From positions 1,302,001-1,366,000 of the forward strand of contig NZ_CP080388.1 of the NCBI RefSeq assembly GCF_030036535.1: a stretch of DNA of 64,000 bases, written 5' to 3'. Of this stretch, positions 34,042 through 42,388 are shown piece after piece. The DNA is from Agrobacterium cucumeris. Lineage in GTDB: Bacteria > Pseudomonadota > Alphaproteobacteria > Rhizobiales > Rhizobiaceae. The first letter of the stretch is position 1, and each line of letters starts with the position of its first letter. The notes beneath the pieces were generated by a model. It saw nothing but the letters and a program-made list of their open reading frames with translations. It had not been told where the DNA came from and made no database searches. The position numbers and the translations under genes were made by a program.

Positions 34042-34101
34042 ATGATCTCTCATAACTGCCCCGAACAGACCGGTATTTTTTCTTCAGCACGACCCTGTTG
34101 A
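34042..34101 (+). CDS. Possible 19-codon leader ORF before mrpF
   Basis: ATG preceded by a good GGAGCAAGG ribosome site, peptide MISHNCPEQTGIFSSARPC, stop 3 bases before the first possible mrpF start. mrpF itself has a poor ribosome site, so coupling through this ORF is likely. It parallels the leader ORF before atpB. Confidence 0.4.
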   Translation: MISHNCPEQTGIFSSARPC

Positions 34102-34110
34102 GCGGTGCCG

Positions 34111-34398
34111 ATGATGTTGAGCGCCGACATTATTTACTGGTCCGCCACCCTTGCCCAGGGCATGCTTCTGCTTGCCATGGTATTCGCCGCATATCGGCTG
34201 ATCAAGGGTCCAAGGGCCCAGGATCGTGTCATGGCAATTGATACGATTTACAATATTGGAATATTGCAGGCGCTGGTGCTGGCGATCAAAACCGGAAACG
34301 CCCTGTACCTTCCCTTCATTCTGATACTCGCAATTCTCGGCTTCGTTTCGACGGTCGCACTTGCGAAGTTTCTGATGCGAGGTGAGGTGATCGAGTGA
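34111..34398 (+). CDS. mrpF: Orphan MrpF/PhaF antiporter subunit
   Basis: Small membrane protein of about 95 aa with three helices and the MrpF hallmark YRLIKGPRAQDRVMAID (about residues 29-46) and LGFVSTVALAKFLMRGEVIE at the end. MrpF is normally one of six or seven subunits of the Mrp/Pha Na+(K+)/H+ antiporter and is linked to cholate and Na+ efflux; none of the partners is nearby. Starts at GTG 34105, ATG 34111 or ATG 34114 are all possible. Placed behind a guanidine-II-like RNA element. Confidence 0.85.
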   Translation: MMLSADIIYWSATLAQGMLLLAMVFAAYRLIKGPRAQDRVMAIDTIYNIGILQALVLAIKTGNALYLPFILILAILGFVSTVALAKFLMRGEVIE

Positions 34399-34454
34399 TG
34401 CGGCATCATTTCCGGGGCGTATAACGGGTCTCGTGGAGTGTCTAAAGAACAGAA

Positions 34455-34484
34455 AAGCGCGGCCATCTTAGATTGGCCGCGCTT
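34455..34484 (-). terminator. Terminator of the yqiK operon
   Basis: Perfect 11-bp stem AAGCGCGGCCA/TGGCCGCGCTT with an 8-base loop; on the minus strand it is followed by TTCTGTTC after a T-rich arm, so it ends the flotillin operon. It may also stop mrpF transcripts from the other side. Confidence 0.8.
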
Positions 34485-34533
34485 GATATTCTTGCCGAGA
34501 CGAGTGCCGGACGGAAGGACTGCCGAGACCCTG

Positions 34534-36225
34534 TTAAGTCTCCTTGCGTGGCTGTTTTTCCGAGGTTGGCCGATCCGTGCCATTCGTGATCGAGGCTGCG
34601 AGGAGGGCCTGTGTCGGGTCCGCTCCCTTGAAACCGGCCTGTGCGAGGATTTCATCGAGAACCGGCTTCTGCGCGGTGAAGCTCAGCAGCTGGCTTGAAA
34701 GATCGCCCAGGCCATTGCCACCTTGTCCGTCGCTGCCGCCACCGAGTGCGCCGGCCAGATTTCCGGCGCTGAAGATGCGGATATCGGAAATCTTCTCGAT
34801 CGGCTTCATCGCTTCGGCCAGCGCCTCGGGGATGATGGCGATCCTTGCGCGGGCAAGTTCGAATTCGATGATGTCGCCGGAAAGCGCATTGCGGGCATCG
34901 TTTTTCGCACGCTCCGCCTGCGCCTCGGCATCACCGAGCGCGATGACGCCTTCGGCGCGGATTTTGGCGGCCTGTGCTTCGGCCTCGGCACCGATCTTGG
35001 CGGCGGCGGCGAGGTTTTCCGCAGCTTCACGTTCGGCTTCCGCCTTCACGGTGATCGCCGTCGCTTCCTGTTCGGCCGCCTTGCGAGCGTCGATCACGGC
35101 AATGCGTTTGGCACGTTCGGCGATTTCCACTTCGCGGGCGGTTGCCACCTGTTCTTCGGCGGTGATGGCGGCTGCCTTGGCTTCATCCGCCTTGGCACGT
35201 GCGGCCTGTTCCTGCTCCACCTTCTGGGCAACGGCGATTGCGGCTTCGATCCGGGCGGTTTCGGTGATCTTGCGGGCTTCCGCCTCGCGCTCGGCGATGC
35301 CACGCTCGGCCTCGATGCGGGCGGTCTCGCGGGCCTGGCGGGCTTCCGCATCCCGCTCGGCAATGCCCCGTTCGGTATCGAGCTTTGCGGTCTCCTCGTT
35401 CAAGCGGGCGGCCTGTTCGGCACGTGCGGCTTCTGCCCGTGTTTCCGCGGTCTTGTTGGCGATATCACGTTCCTGCGTCAGTTCCGCATCGCGCTGTTCG
35501 CGCTCGATGGTCAGGCGGCGCAGCACGGCTTCGCGGTCCTTGGTGGCGATTTCGACTTCGTTGTCGCGGACGATCTGGTTGCGCTCGCGTTTGCGCTCCT
35601 CGGTGATCCGCGTCAGCGCCGTCAGGCCTTCCGCATCGAAGGTGTTGTTGGGGTTGAAATGCTTGATGTCGGTCTGGTCGAGCCGCGTCAGCGACACCGA
35701 TTCCAGCTCCAGACCGTTGGACTGCAGGTCATGGGCGACGGCCGCCTGCACGGATTTGACGAATTCGGCGCGCTGTTCCTGCAGGTCGCGCAGCGACATG
35801 GTTGCGGCGACCGAGCGCAGGCCGTCGACGAACTTCGCCTCGACCAGGGATTTCAGCGCATCGGCGTCGTTTGTCCGGTCGCCAAGCGTCTGGGCAGCGA
35901 GCGCGATATTTTCGGCGTCCGGTTTTACGCGCACATAAAATTCGGCGGTGATATCGGCGCGCATGCGATCCTTGGTGATCAGCGATTCATGTTCGGATCT
36001 CTTCACTTCCAGCCGCAACGTGCTGAGCGAGACCCAGGAATAGGAGTGGAAGATCGGCAGAATGATTGCGCCGCCGTCGAGTACGACTTTTTTGCCGCCA
36101 AGGCCGGTTCTGACATAGGCCTTGTCGCGCGTCGAGCGCGTATAAAGCGATGTCATGATGATGCCGATGACGACGATCGCCGTGACGATGGCACCGGCAA
36201 TCAGGCTCAAAGAAAAGAAGTCCAT
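34534..36225 (-). CDS. yqiK: Flotillin-like SPFH protein (YqiK family)
   Basis: Membrane-anchored scaffold of 563 aa. One N-terminal helix (residues 5-28, SLIAGAIVTAIVVIGIIMTS), an SPFH/band-7 domain (about 30-215; FYVRVKPDAENIALAAQTLG), a very long Ala/Glu-rich coiled coil (about 225-450) and a Gly-rich C-terminus. Bacterial flotillins organise membrane microdomains and answer envelope stress. Downstream of yqiJ and a PspA-like gene, with 28 bases to yqiJ. Confidence 0.9.
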   Translation of the reverse strand: MDFFSLSLIAGAIVTAIVVIGIIMTSLYTRSTRDKAYVRTGLGGKKVVLDGGAIILPIFHSYSWVSLSTLRLEVKRSEHESLITKDRMRADITAEFYVRVKPDAENIALAAQTLGDRTNDADALKSLVEAKFVDGLRSVAATMSLRDLQEQRAEFVKSVQAAVAHDLQSNGLELESVSLTRLDQTDIKHFNPNNTFDAEGLTALTRITEERKRERNQIVRDNEVEIATKDREAVLRRLTIEREQRDAELTQERDIANKTAETRAEAARAEQAARLNEETAKLDTERGIAERDAEARQARETARIEAERGIAEREAEARKITETARIEAAIAVAQKVEQEQAARAKADEAKAAAITAEEQVATAREVEIAERAKRIAVIDARKAAEQEATAITVKAEAEREAAENLAAAAKIGAEAEAQAAKIRAEGVIALGDAEAQAERAKNDARNALSGDIIEFELARARIAIIPEALAEAMKPIEKISDIRIFSAGNLAGALGGGSDGQGGNGLGDLSSQLLSFTAQKPVLDEILAQAGFKGADPTQALLAASITNGTDRPTSEKQPRKET

Positions 36226-36253
36226 GGTGAATTAACCCCTGTTGTGCCCGCTA

Positions 36254-36892
36254 TTATGAATTTTTCAGATCCGGCGGTGCGGGGATGGCCTGGAAAAGCC
36301 CATCCGCCCCATCGACGATCAATACCTGCGCACCCGTATCGATCGTGTGACCGGATGCGGCCTGCGCACGCAGGAAGTGAATATTGTCATGCCGGTCCTT
36401 GACCCGCACGGTGCCGGGCTTGCCCTGATCAAGCGGCCCGATGGTGACGACGCCTGTGAGCCCCAGAAAGTCGGCCTGCTCGAGCGCGTTGGTCTCATCG
36501 CGTGGAATGACCTTTGCAACAGCAAGGCTGAGCGACCGCGTGGCCGGAATGGCCGCAGCAACCGCGCCGGTCATGGCCAGAGGGAGTGGCAAGGGCCCGA
36601 GAAGCACTGTGGAAGCGACCCCCTGAATGAAGAAACCGGTAACGGCAAAAACCGAAAGCAGAATGACCGCGAGAACAAGCAGCGGCACGCCGCCGGCGTT
36701 GAGCCAGGACATCCAGCTTCCCAGCAGCCCCGCTTCGGTATCGCCCGGCGCATGGTAGCTGAAACTGTCGTCCAGCAGTCCGGAGGCCGATACACCTACC
36801 AGGACCGAGACGAGTTCGACAATGCCGAGACCGGCGACCGTCAAGAGGGCGATCCAGAAGGGGGCTGTGCCTGGCTGGACAATGCCTTCCAT
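36254..36892 (-). CDS. yqiJ: YqiJ-like membrane protein with OB fold
   Basis: Protein of 212 aa, partner of YqiK flotillins (NfeD-like). Three membrane helices (FWIALLTVAGLGIVELVSVL; VPLLVLAVILLSVFAVTGFF; LPLPLAMTGAVAAAIP) precede a C-terminal OB-type beta domain (about 145-205, GLTGVVTIGPLDQGKPGTV and AQVLIVDG). The start overlaps the PspA stop by one base (TGATG), so pspA-yqiJ-yqiK form one operon, as in enterobacteria. Confidence 0.87.
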   Translation of the reverse strand: MEGIVQPGTAPFWIALLTVAGLGIVELVSVLVGVSASGLLDDSFSYHAPGDTEAGLLGSWMSWLNAGGVPLLVLAVILLSVFAVTGFFIQGVASTVLLGPLPLPLAMTGAVAAAIPATRSLSLAVAKVIPRDETNALEQADFLGLTGVVTIGPLDQGKPGTVRVKDRHDNIHFLRAQAASGHTIDTGAQVLIVDGADGLFQAIPAPPDLKNS

Positions 36893-37539
36893 CAGCGTTC
36901 GCCCTCCCGGAAAGCCTTGAGCCGCGCTTCGATGGCGCTCTGTCGCTGCATGCGGCCCAGCTCCTCCACCTCGGCTGCGCCGGTATTGGGCTTGGCCGGT
37001 GTGCCGGTCACCCTTTCGATCGCTTCCAGCGCCTCGGCCAGACGGCGGTCATTGCGCTGGGACGGGGTGGCGTCCACGCTGGCAGGTGCGGCGCGTTCGG
37101 CACGCTTGGCATCTTCGAGCCGCTTTTGCGCATCCGCCTTTGCAGAGGCGATGCTGCGCAAGGTGGTTTCCGCCTCGGCAATTTCGGCGGCATTCTCGAG
37201 GATCGCCTTGTTCAGCGCTTCGCGCTGCGCCTCCAGATCGATCTGCAGCCCGGTTGCGGCCCGTGCCAGATCTTCACGGCCGTTTTCCAGCCCGATCCTG
37301 ATCTTGTCGTCGAGGTCGCTGATTTCTTCATCGAGATCGGCGGCCTTCGATTTGAGGCGATGGCCGGCGGCAACCGCCACGCCCAGGGCCGTTCGCGCTT
37401 CCTCGGCGATCTTGGCAATTTCCCGCACGGCCTGTTGTGCAACGGCGACCGGATTGGACGCCTCGGCCGCGTCGACGGCATTGTTCATGACACCGGCGAT
37501 GACACGCCCGAGCCGCCCGAGAATACCTTCATTGTTCAT
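36892..37539 (-). CDS. PspA/IM30-like protein
   Basis: Coiled-coil protein of 215 aa of the PspA/YjfJ family, which bind and stabilise the inner membrane. It begins MNNEGILGRLGRVIAGVMNN and continues as a long helix rich in Glu/Lys/Ala (about 40-150). The ATG at 37539 is preceded by a perfect GGAGG 6 bases upstream, so PspA on its own is likely made from here. The same frame is open for another 155 codons upstream with a TnpB-like segment, so a longer fusion form is also possible. First part of the pspA-yqiJ-yqiK operon. Confidence 0.83.
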   Translation of the reverse strand: MNNEGILGRLGRVIAGVMNNAVDAAEASNPVAVAQQAVREIAKIAEEARTALGVAVAAGHRLKSKAADLDEEISDLDDKIRIGLENGREDLARAATGLQIDLEAQREALNKAILENAAEIAEAETTLRSIASAKADAQKRLEDAKRAERAAPASVDATPSQRNDRRLAEALEAIERVTGTPAKPNTGAAEVEELGRMQRQSAIEARLKAFREGER

Positions 37540-38004
37540 CGAAGCCTCCCTGTTCGGTTGGAAGCCGGTTTTTATGCCGGCATGGATGCTGATGGTTTCG
37601 CCCTCGAAAACGAGGCGCGCTTCTGAAAAGTCATTCCAGCCGTCGTGATAACCACGCACGGTGTAGGGCACGACGACGCGGCCCGAGAGGGTGGCGATGC
37701 TGAGGCTGTCAGGACCCTTTACCGAAAACAGCTTGCTGTCGAGCGGGATGTCGCGCACCGGCTCCTGCGGATCACGCTGGCTATGGTCGCGCAAAGCCAG
37801 CGTCACCATGCGGGATGGGAGGCCTGTCTTGACCCTGATTTCCTCGTAAGCTGCGGCATGCAGCGCCACGAGGTTGGCGCCTTCGGTCTGATCGAGGATT
37901 GCCATCGCACGTCGATAGGCAAGCAGCGTTTCTTCAAGGGAAGATCGATCTTCCCTTGAAAGATTGAGTACCAGAACGACGTTGGACAGAAGTTTCGTGC
38001 TCAT
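37540..38004 (-). pseudogene. TnpB N-terminal-like segment in frame with PspA
   Basis: Starting at ATG 38004, 155 codons read without stop into the PspA gene. The pattern matches the wedge/REC part of one branch of IS200/IS605 TnpB proteins: LEETLLAYRRAMAILDQ, then LHAAAYEEIRVKTGLPSRM, then LSIATLSGRVVVPYTVRGY and SEARLVFEG. The RuvC nuclease domain and zinc ribbon are missing and no IS ends are recognised. It is either a truncated TnpB remnant that lost its stop or an exapted domain fused to PspA. The segment also holds the palindrome at 37933-37960. Confidence 0.55.
37933..37960. repeat. 28-bp perfect palindrome
   Basis: Each arm is TTCAAGGGAAGATC or its complement with no spacer, lying in the codons for LSREDRSSLEE of the TnpB-like segment. 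A perfect 28-bp palindrome inside coding DNA is very unlikely by chance. Confidence 0.9.
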
Positions 38005-38015
38005 GTGAAATACAT

Positions 38016-38036
38016 AAAGCACTCCATTGGTGCTTT
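38016..38036. promoter_or_regulatory. Dyad before the TnpB-like/PspA frame
   Basis: AAAGCAC-N7-GTGCTTT, a perfect 7-bp inverted repeat ending 12 bases before the ATG at 38004. It could be an operator or an RNA hairpin masking the start. Confidence 0.4.
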
Positions 38037-38096
38037 CAAGGGGCGGCGCCAGTTTTTTCAACTCTGCATAAGCTGATTTCCCGCTTCAGATGTAAT

Positions 38097-39635
38097 TTAT
38101 AATGTACCGAACCACCGGCCAGCAGCTTCTGTAAGTTCCTCCTTGTCAGGAGTTGACGCCGTGGCCCAGGCGACGATGCCATCGGGACGCACGAGCACGG
38201 CGCTTAAGTCGAGGTGGTTGACGGCATTGCCCGCCACATAAGCAATTCGCCCGTTCCAACGGCCTGCAAGCGCTTGAAGCGATGCATCCGCGCCAAAGTC
38301 CAAAAGCAGAGCTTTGCCTTCTCTCAGAAGTTCGCCGGTCTTCCTTCCATCGGTCAGTACGAAATCCGGAACGCTGCGGCCGACAAGCGGATTTTGGCCG
38401 CCAAGCTCATAGTGCAGGGAAACACCCCAGACACGCTCGGCGAAATATGTCGCGCCATCGCGGGTCTCGATGAGATCGCGGATGATGGCTTCCAGCGCCC
38501 TTGTGCTCCGGCTCGGGCGCATGAGAGCGACCTGCGCGCGCGACCAGTCGAGGACCTGTGCTCCCACCGGGTGCCGCTCGCCGGTATAGGTGTCCAGCAA
38601 TCCGTCCGGGGCATCGCCGCGGATTGTCGCTGCAAGTTTCCAGCCAAGATTGAACGCATCGCCCAGCCCGAGATTAAGCCCCTGTCCGCCAAGCGGGGAA
38701 TGTATGTGCGCGGCATCGCCCGCAAGCAATATTCGGCCGTTGCGGTAAGTCGTGGCCTGATAGGCGCGATCCGTCCATGTCGTTGCAAGGCTGAGGCCCG
38801 TGACCCTGACGTCGGTGCCGGAAACATGCCGCAGCACTGTCTGCACATGCTCCGGCGTTATCTGCTGGGTTCGGTGGAAACGACCGCTGTCGAAATCGAC
38901 CATCGCGATGGTTCCGGGCTTTTGATAGGTGTACATGCCGGTCGACGTGTAGTGACGGCCCGGAGCGAGCTTTTCAGGGTCAGCCATTTCGACCTTAACG
39001 GAATAGCCGGTGAATTCGGGATCGGTACCGACGAAATCGAAGCCGCCCGCCTTGCGCACCGTGCTGCGGCCGCCATCGCAGCCAACAAGCCACCGTGCGT
39101 GAAATGTCTGGCCGCCGGCGTAAACGGTCACCCCCGCATCCGACTGCTCGATGCCCTCGACGCCAAGGCCGCGTCTGATCTCGGCGCCCATTGCGGTTGC
39201 ACGTCTTTCCAGAACGGTTTCGATCTCTTCCATGCTGGAAGCGATGGTAACCGGCGTCGAATCCGACAAGCGATAGGTCCATTTCGACGTGTCGATATTA
39301 TCGTGGAAGAACTGGATGCCGGCAAAGTGGCCACCCGGCCGGCGTTGCTGCTGCATCCAATGCGCGGTCAAGCCATGGCTGCCGTTTGGCTGTTCTTTCG
39401 CTGGCTGCTTTTCGGTTATGTCCTCCGGCAGGCCGCGGCGGTGGAAACTTTCGATGGTGGGCACAGACAAACCACGCATGCCGAAGGGAAGTTTCTTAAG
39501 CGGAGAGGAAGGGTCGGGGGCCTGTTCCAGCACCAGAACCGAAACCCTGGCCAGGCGTAGCTCGCAGGCGAGAAACAGACCGACAGGACCAGCGCCGGCA
39601 ATCACGACATCGTAAATCTGAGGGGTATTTGACAT
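38097..39635 (-). CDS. FAD-dependent aromatic monooxygenase
   Basis: Flavoprotein hydroxylase of 512 aa in the PheA/TetX/rifampicin monooxygenase group. FAD motif VVIAGAGPVGLFLACELRL (residues 10-28), DG motif GCDGGRSTVRK (about 190) and the second FAD motif LLAGDAAHIHSPLGGQGLN (about 305-323). A C-terminal thioredoxin-like domain follows. It hydroxylates aromatic compounds with NAD(P)H and O2; the substrate is unknown. Transcribed alone, with about 260 bases of empty sequence before the neighbouring gene. Confidence 0.88.
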   Translation of the reverse strand: MSNTPQIYDVVIAGAGPVGLFLACELRLARVSVLVLEQAPDPSSPLKKLPFGMRGLSVPTIESFHRRGLPEDITEKQPAKEQPNGSHGLTAHWMQQQRRPGGHFAGIQFFHDNIDTSKWTYRLSDSTPVTIASSMEEIETVLERRATAMGAEIRRGLGVEGIEQSDAGVTVYAGGQTFHARWLVGCDGGRSTVRKAGGFDFVGTDPEFTGYSVKVEMADPEKLAPGRHYTSTGMYTYQKPGTIAMVDFDSGRFHRTQQITPEHVQTVLRHVSGTDVRVTGLSLATTWTDRAYQATTYRNGRILLAGDAAHIHSPLGGQGLNLGLGDAFNLGWKLAATIRGDAPDGLLDTYTGERHPVGAQVLDWSRAQVALMRPSRSTRALEAIIRDLIETRDGATYFAERVWGVSLHYELGGQNPLVGRSVPDFVLTDGRKTGELLREGKALLLDFGADASLQALAGRWNGRIAYVAGNAVNHLDLSAVLVRPDGIVAWATASTPDKEELTEAAGRWFGTL

Positions 39636-39894
39636 GAAATGCTCCTTTGGTCGTTCGACCGGAGCAGCTCATCGTTTTGAGAACCACACGGACGAACAAT
39701 TTGACGCCCTGACAGCGTCGTTGTTCGTCGTGGGACTCATGCACGCGTCATGGACAGAGCTTTCGTTTCCGAAAGGACTTGGGCTAGACCACACCAAGTC
39801 GTGCCTTTTTCGACATTTCTTCTATAGTGCCGAACCGGCCGGTCGGCAAGACGGGATACTTGCTTTCCGGCCGTGGCTTCGCAGACAGGCCATT

Positions 39895-41712
39895 TCAGCC
39901 TGCTTTTGCCGGATCGGCTTTGCGTGGTCCGAGATAGGGCTTGCGCTCGTTCTCCAGCGTATTGGCCGCATGGCGAAGCCGCAGCAGATCCTTGCGGGCG
40001 ACGAGACCAAGAAGGCGACCGGTTTCCGCATCGACGACAGGGATGCGGCCCGTGTCGGTCGCAAGCATCAAATCCGCGACATAACCGATGGTATCCTCCG
40101 GATGCGCCACGGGAGCCGAGGTGTCGGAAACGCGCTCGTCGAGGCTCTGATCGGCAAGCGCCGGGTTCTGCTGCCATTGCAGCGCATCGCCGCGTGAAAC
40201 GATGCCTTTCAGCACGCCTTGTTGATCGACAACAGGATAAATCCGATGCGTGTTTTCGGTGGTTGCGAAGAACGCGGAGGCATCGCCGACGCGCATATCC
40301 GCCGGCAACGTATCGACCGTATCGATCATGATGTCGCGTGCTCGGGTATATTCGAAGGGGTCGATGCCGTATTCGCGGGTAATATGCTGGCCACGCCGCG
40401 CGATCTTTTCCGTCAGGATCGACCGGCGCAGCAGAAGCACCGTTACCGCATAGGCGGAAATGGTGGCGGCGAGCAGTGGCAGCAGGGTTGAGACGTCTCC
40501 GGTCAGTTCAACTGCAAAGAAGGTGCCGGTCAGCGGCGCACGCATCGTCCCGCCCATCATCGCTGCCATGCCCAGAAGCGCCCAGAAACCGGGATCGCCG
40601 GGTAGCACCAGACCGACCAGCCATCCAAGCGCGCCGCCGAGGATGAGGAGGGGTGCGAGCACGCCGCCCGATGTACCTGACGAAAGCGATATGAGCCAGA
40701 TGGCGGACTTGACCAGCAATATTGTCAGCACCGCCTGCGGCAGCAATCGGCCGTTGAGAAGGCCGTCGATAATGTCGTAACCAACCCCCAGCGCACGGGG
40801 CTCGATGAGGCCACCGAGACCAACGGCAAGGCCGCCGATTGCCGGGCACCACATCCAGTGGATCGGCAGCGCCTCGAAGGCATCTTCGATCCGGTAGAGC
40901 AGGGTCGTCAGAAGGCCCGATTGCAGGCCGGCGATGATACCCACCATGGCGCACAGGCCGATGCCCCACCATGGCAGGTCCATGTGGAATTGCCGGGGAA
41001 AGAGCGCGCCGGATTCGAAAAGGAAAGGACGCCAGCACGCCGAAATGCAGGTGGCGAGGGCGACGGGAATGAAGCTTCTCGGTTTCCATTCGAACAGCAG
41101 CAGTTCAACGGCGAGTGTCAGGGCGGCGATCGGCGAGCCGAAGATCGCGGTCATGCCGGCTGCCGCACCTGCGACGAGAAGGGTCTTGCGCTCGGCTGCG
41201 CTCAGATGGAAGCACTGGGCAAATAACGATCCGATCGCGCCGCCGGTCATGATGATCGGCCCTTCCGCACCGAACGGCCCGCCGGTGCCGATGGAGATTG
41301 CCGAGGAGAGCGGCTTCAGGACGGCGACCTTCGGCGACATGCGACTGCCGCCGATGAGTATGGCTTCGATCGCTTCGGGAATGCCGTGGCCGCGGATTTT
41401 CTCCGATCCGTACCGGGCCATCAGGCCGATGACGAGGCCGCCAAGCACGGGGATTGCCACCATCCACAACGAACGTGGCGCTTCGGCGGGAGAGCTGGCT
41501 GCCATGCTCAGCTGTCCGAACCAGGCGAGATTGGTGACAAGCGCGATCAGGCTCACCAGCAGCTTTGCGGCGAAAGCGCCGCCGGTGCCGACGATCAGCG
41601 CCATGCCGATAAGGGCTAGAACGCGGCGGTCGGTCGTAAAATCGCCCGCTTCACGCCGGGCAAGGCCGCCCGTGAAATCGTGTAGCCGGCGGTGAGGCGT
41701 GGTTTTCGGCAT
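39895..41712 (-). CDS. ClC chloride channel/antiporter with CBS domains
   Basis: Membrane protein of 605 aa. The ClC core (about residues 30-430) shows GHGIPEAIEAIL, GGPFGAEGPIIMTGG with the gating Glu, and GTSGGVLAPLLILGG. Two CBS domains follow (about 445-595: THRIYPVVDQQGVLKGIVSRGDAL split, and DTGRIPVVDAETGRLLGLV). E. coli ClcA-type proteins exchange two Cl- for one H+. The ATG at 41712 is preferred over a TTG at 41778. The next gene, a MarR regulator, is divergent. Confidence 0.9.
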   Translation of the reverse strand: MPKTTPHRRLHDFTGGLARREAGDFTTDRRVLALIGMALIVGTGGAFAAKLLVSLIALVTNLAWFGQLSMAASSPAEAPRSLWMVAIPVLGGLVIGLMARYGSEKIRGHGIPEAIEAILIGGSRMSPKVAVLKPLSSAISIGTGGPFGAEGPIIMTGGAIGSLFAQCFHLSAAERKTLLVAGAAAGMTAIFGSPIAALTLAVELLLFEWKPRSFIPVALATCISACWRPFLFESGALFPRQFHMDLPWWGIGLCAMVGIIAGLQSGLLTTLLYRIEDAFEALPIHWMWCPAIGGLAVGLGGLIEPRALGVGYDIIDGLLNGRLLPQAVLTILLVKSAIWLISLSSGTSGGVLAPLLILGGALGWLVGLVLPGDPGFWALLGMAAMMGGTMRAPLTGTFFAVELTGDVSTLLPLLAATISAYAVTVLLLRRSILTEKIARRGQHITREYGIDPFEYTRARDIMIDTVDTLPADMRVGDASAFFATTENTHRIYPVVDQQGVLKGIVSRGDALQWQQNPALADQSLDERVSDTSAPVAHPEDTIGYVADLMLATDTGRIPVVDAETGRLLGLVARKDLLRLRHAANTLENERKPYLGPRKADPAKAG

Positions 41713-41924
41713 GGCATTTTCCGTTGCTGTGATGTTGATGGCGGCGTCAATACATCGTAATACGATATAAATCAACACGGGTGTGGGGAAGTGGCGCGCC
41801 GATCAGCCGCTCCGCACTGGCGGAGCAGGCCGTCCTGCGCTAAGCCGGACGAATGGCGCCGGGGAGATATTTCCGCCTTGAGCGCCTTGAGCAGGATGAA
41901 TCGCAGAGATCGGGAGTGTGGAAA

Positions 41925-42356
41925 ATGCCAAAGGACAGGCTGAGCGATGCCGATTACGAGGCCCTTTCCAACCTGCGCTACACGCTGCGCCGCTTCATGG
42001 ATTTCAGCACCTCTGCAGCGCAAGAGGAGGGGCTTCCGGCCCAGCAACATCAGGCGTTGCTTGCCATCCGCGGGCATCGCGATGAAGAGGCGATGACCGT
42101 CGGCAGGCTTGCCGAGCGGTTGCTGATCGCACCCCATTCGGCAACGGAACTGGTGGGCCGGCTGGTCACCGCCGACTATGTCACCCGGCACACTGACCCT
42201 GCCGACCGGCGGCGCCAGACGCTGGCGCTGACGGACAAGGCGCAGGCCGTTCTGGAACGGCTGACCGCCATCCATCTTACCGAAATCCGCGAGATGGCGC
42301 CACGGTTGATCGATATTCTCAAGACATTGGAAGAGGCGCGCGAGCCGCTGAAATAG
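41925..42356 (+). CDS. MarR family transcriptional regulator
   Basis: DNA-binding protein of 143 aa with a MarR winged helix: QQHQALLAIRGH, MTVGRLAERLLIAPHSATELVGRL as recognition region (about residues 55-80) and the wing DPADRRRQTLALT. The ATG at 41925 has GGGAG upstream. It is divergent from the ClC gene across 212 bases and may control it; ligand unknown. Confidence 0.88.
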   Translation: MPKDRLSDADYEALSNLRYTLRRFMDFSTSAAQEEGLPAQQHQALLAIRGHRDEEAMTVGRLAERLLIAPHSATELVGRLVTADYVTRHTDPADRRRQTLALTDKAQAVLERLTAIHLTEIREMAPRLIDILKTLEEAREPLK

Positions 42357-42388
42357 GCGGCGCTATCCGCTGCTACCCTGAGGCCGTA

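Larger units (their letters stand above)
34014..34451 (+). repeat. 14-bp direct repeats flanking mrpF
   Basis: GTGTCTAAAGAACA occurs at 34014-34027 and 34438-34451, on either side of the mrpF unit; CGTGGAG is also found next to both copies, after the first and before the second. They may be scars of an insertion or a local duplication. Confidence 0.5.

Noticed and set aside
34544..35938. 464-codon plus-strand frame opposite the flotillin gene
   Set aside because: Ser/Ala-rich mirror of the Ala/Glu coiled-coil repeats; no start site or domain.
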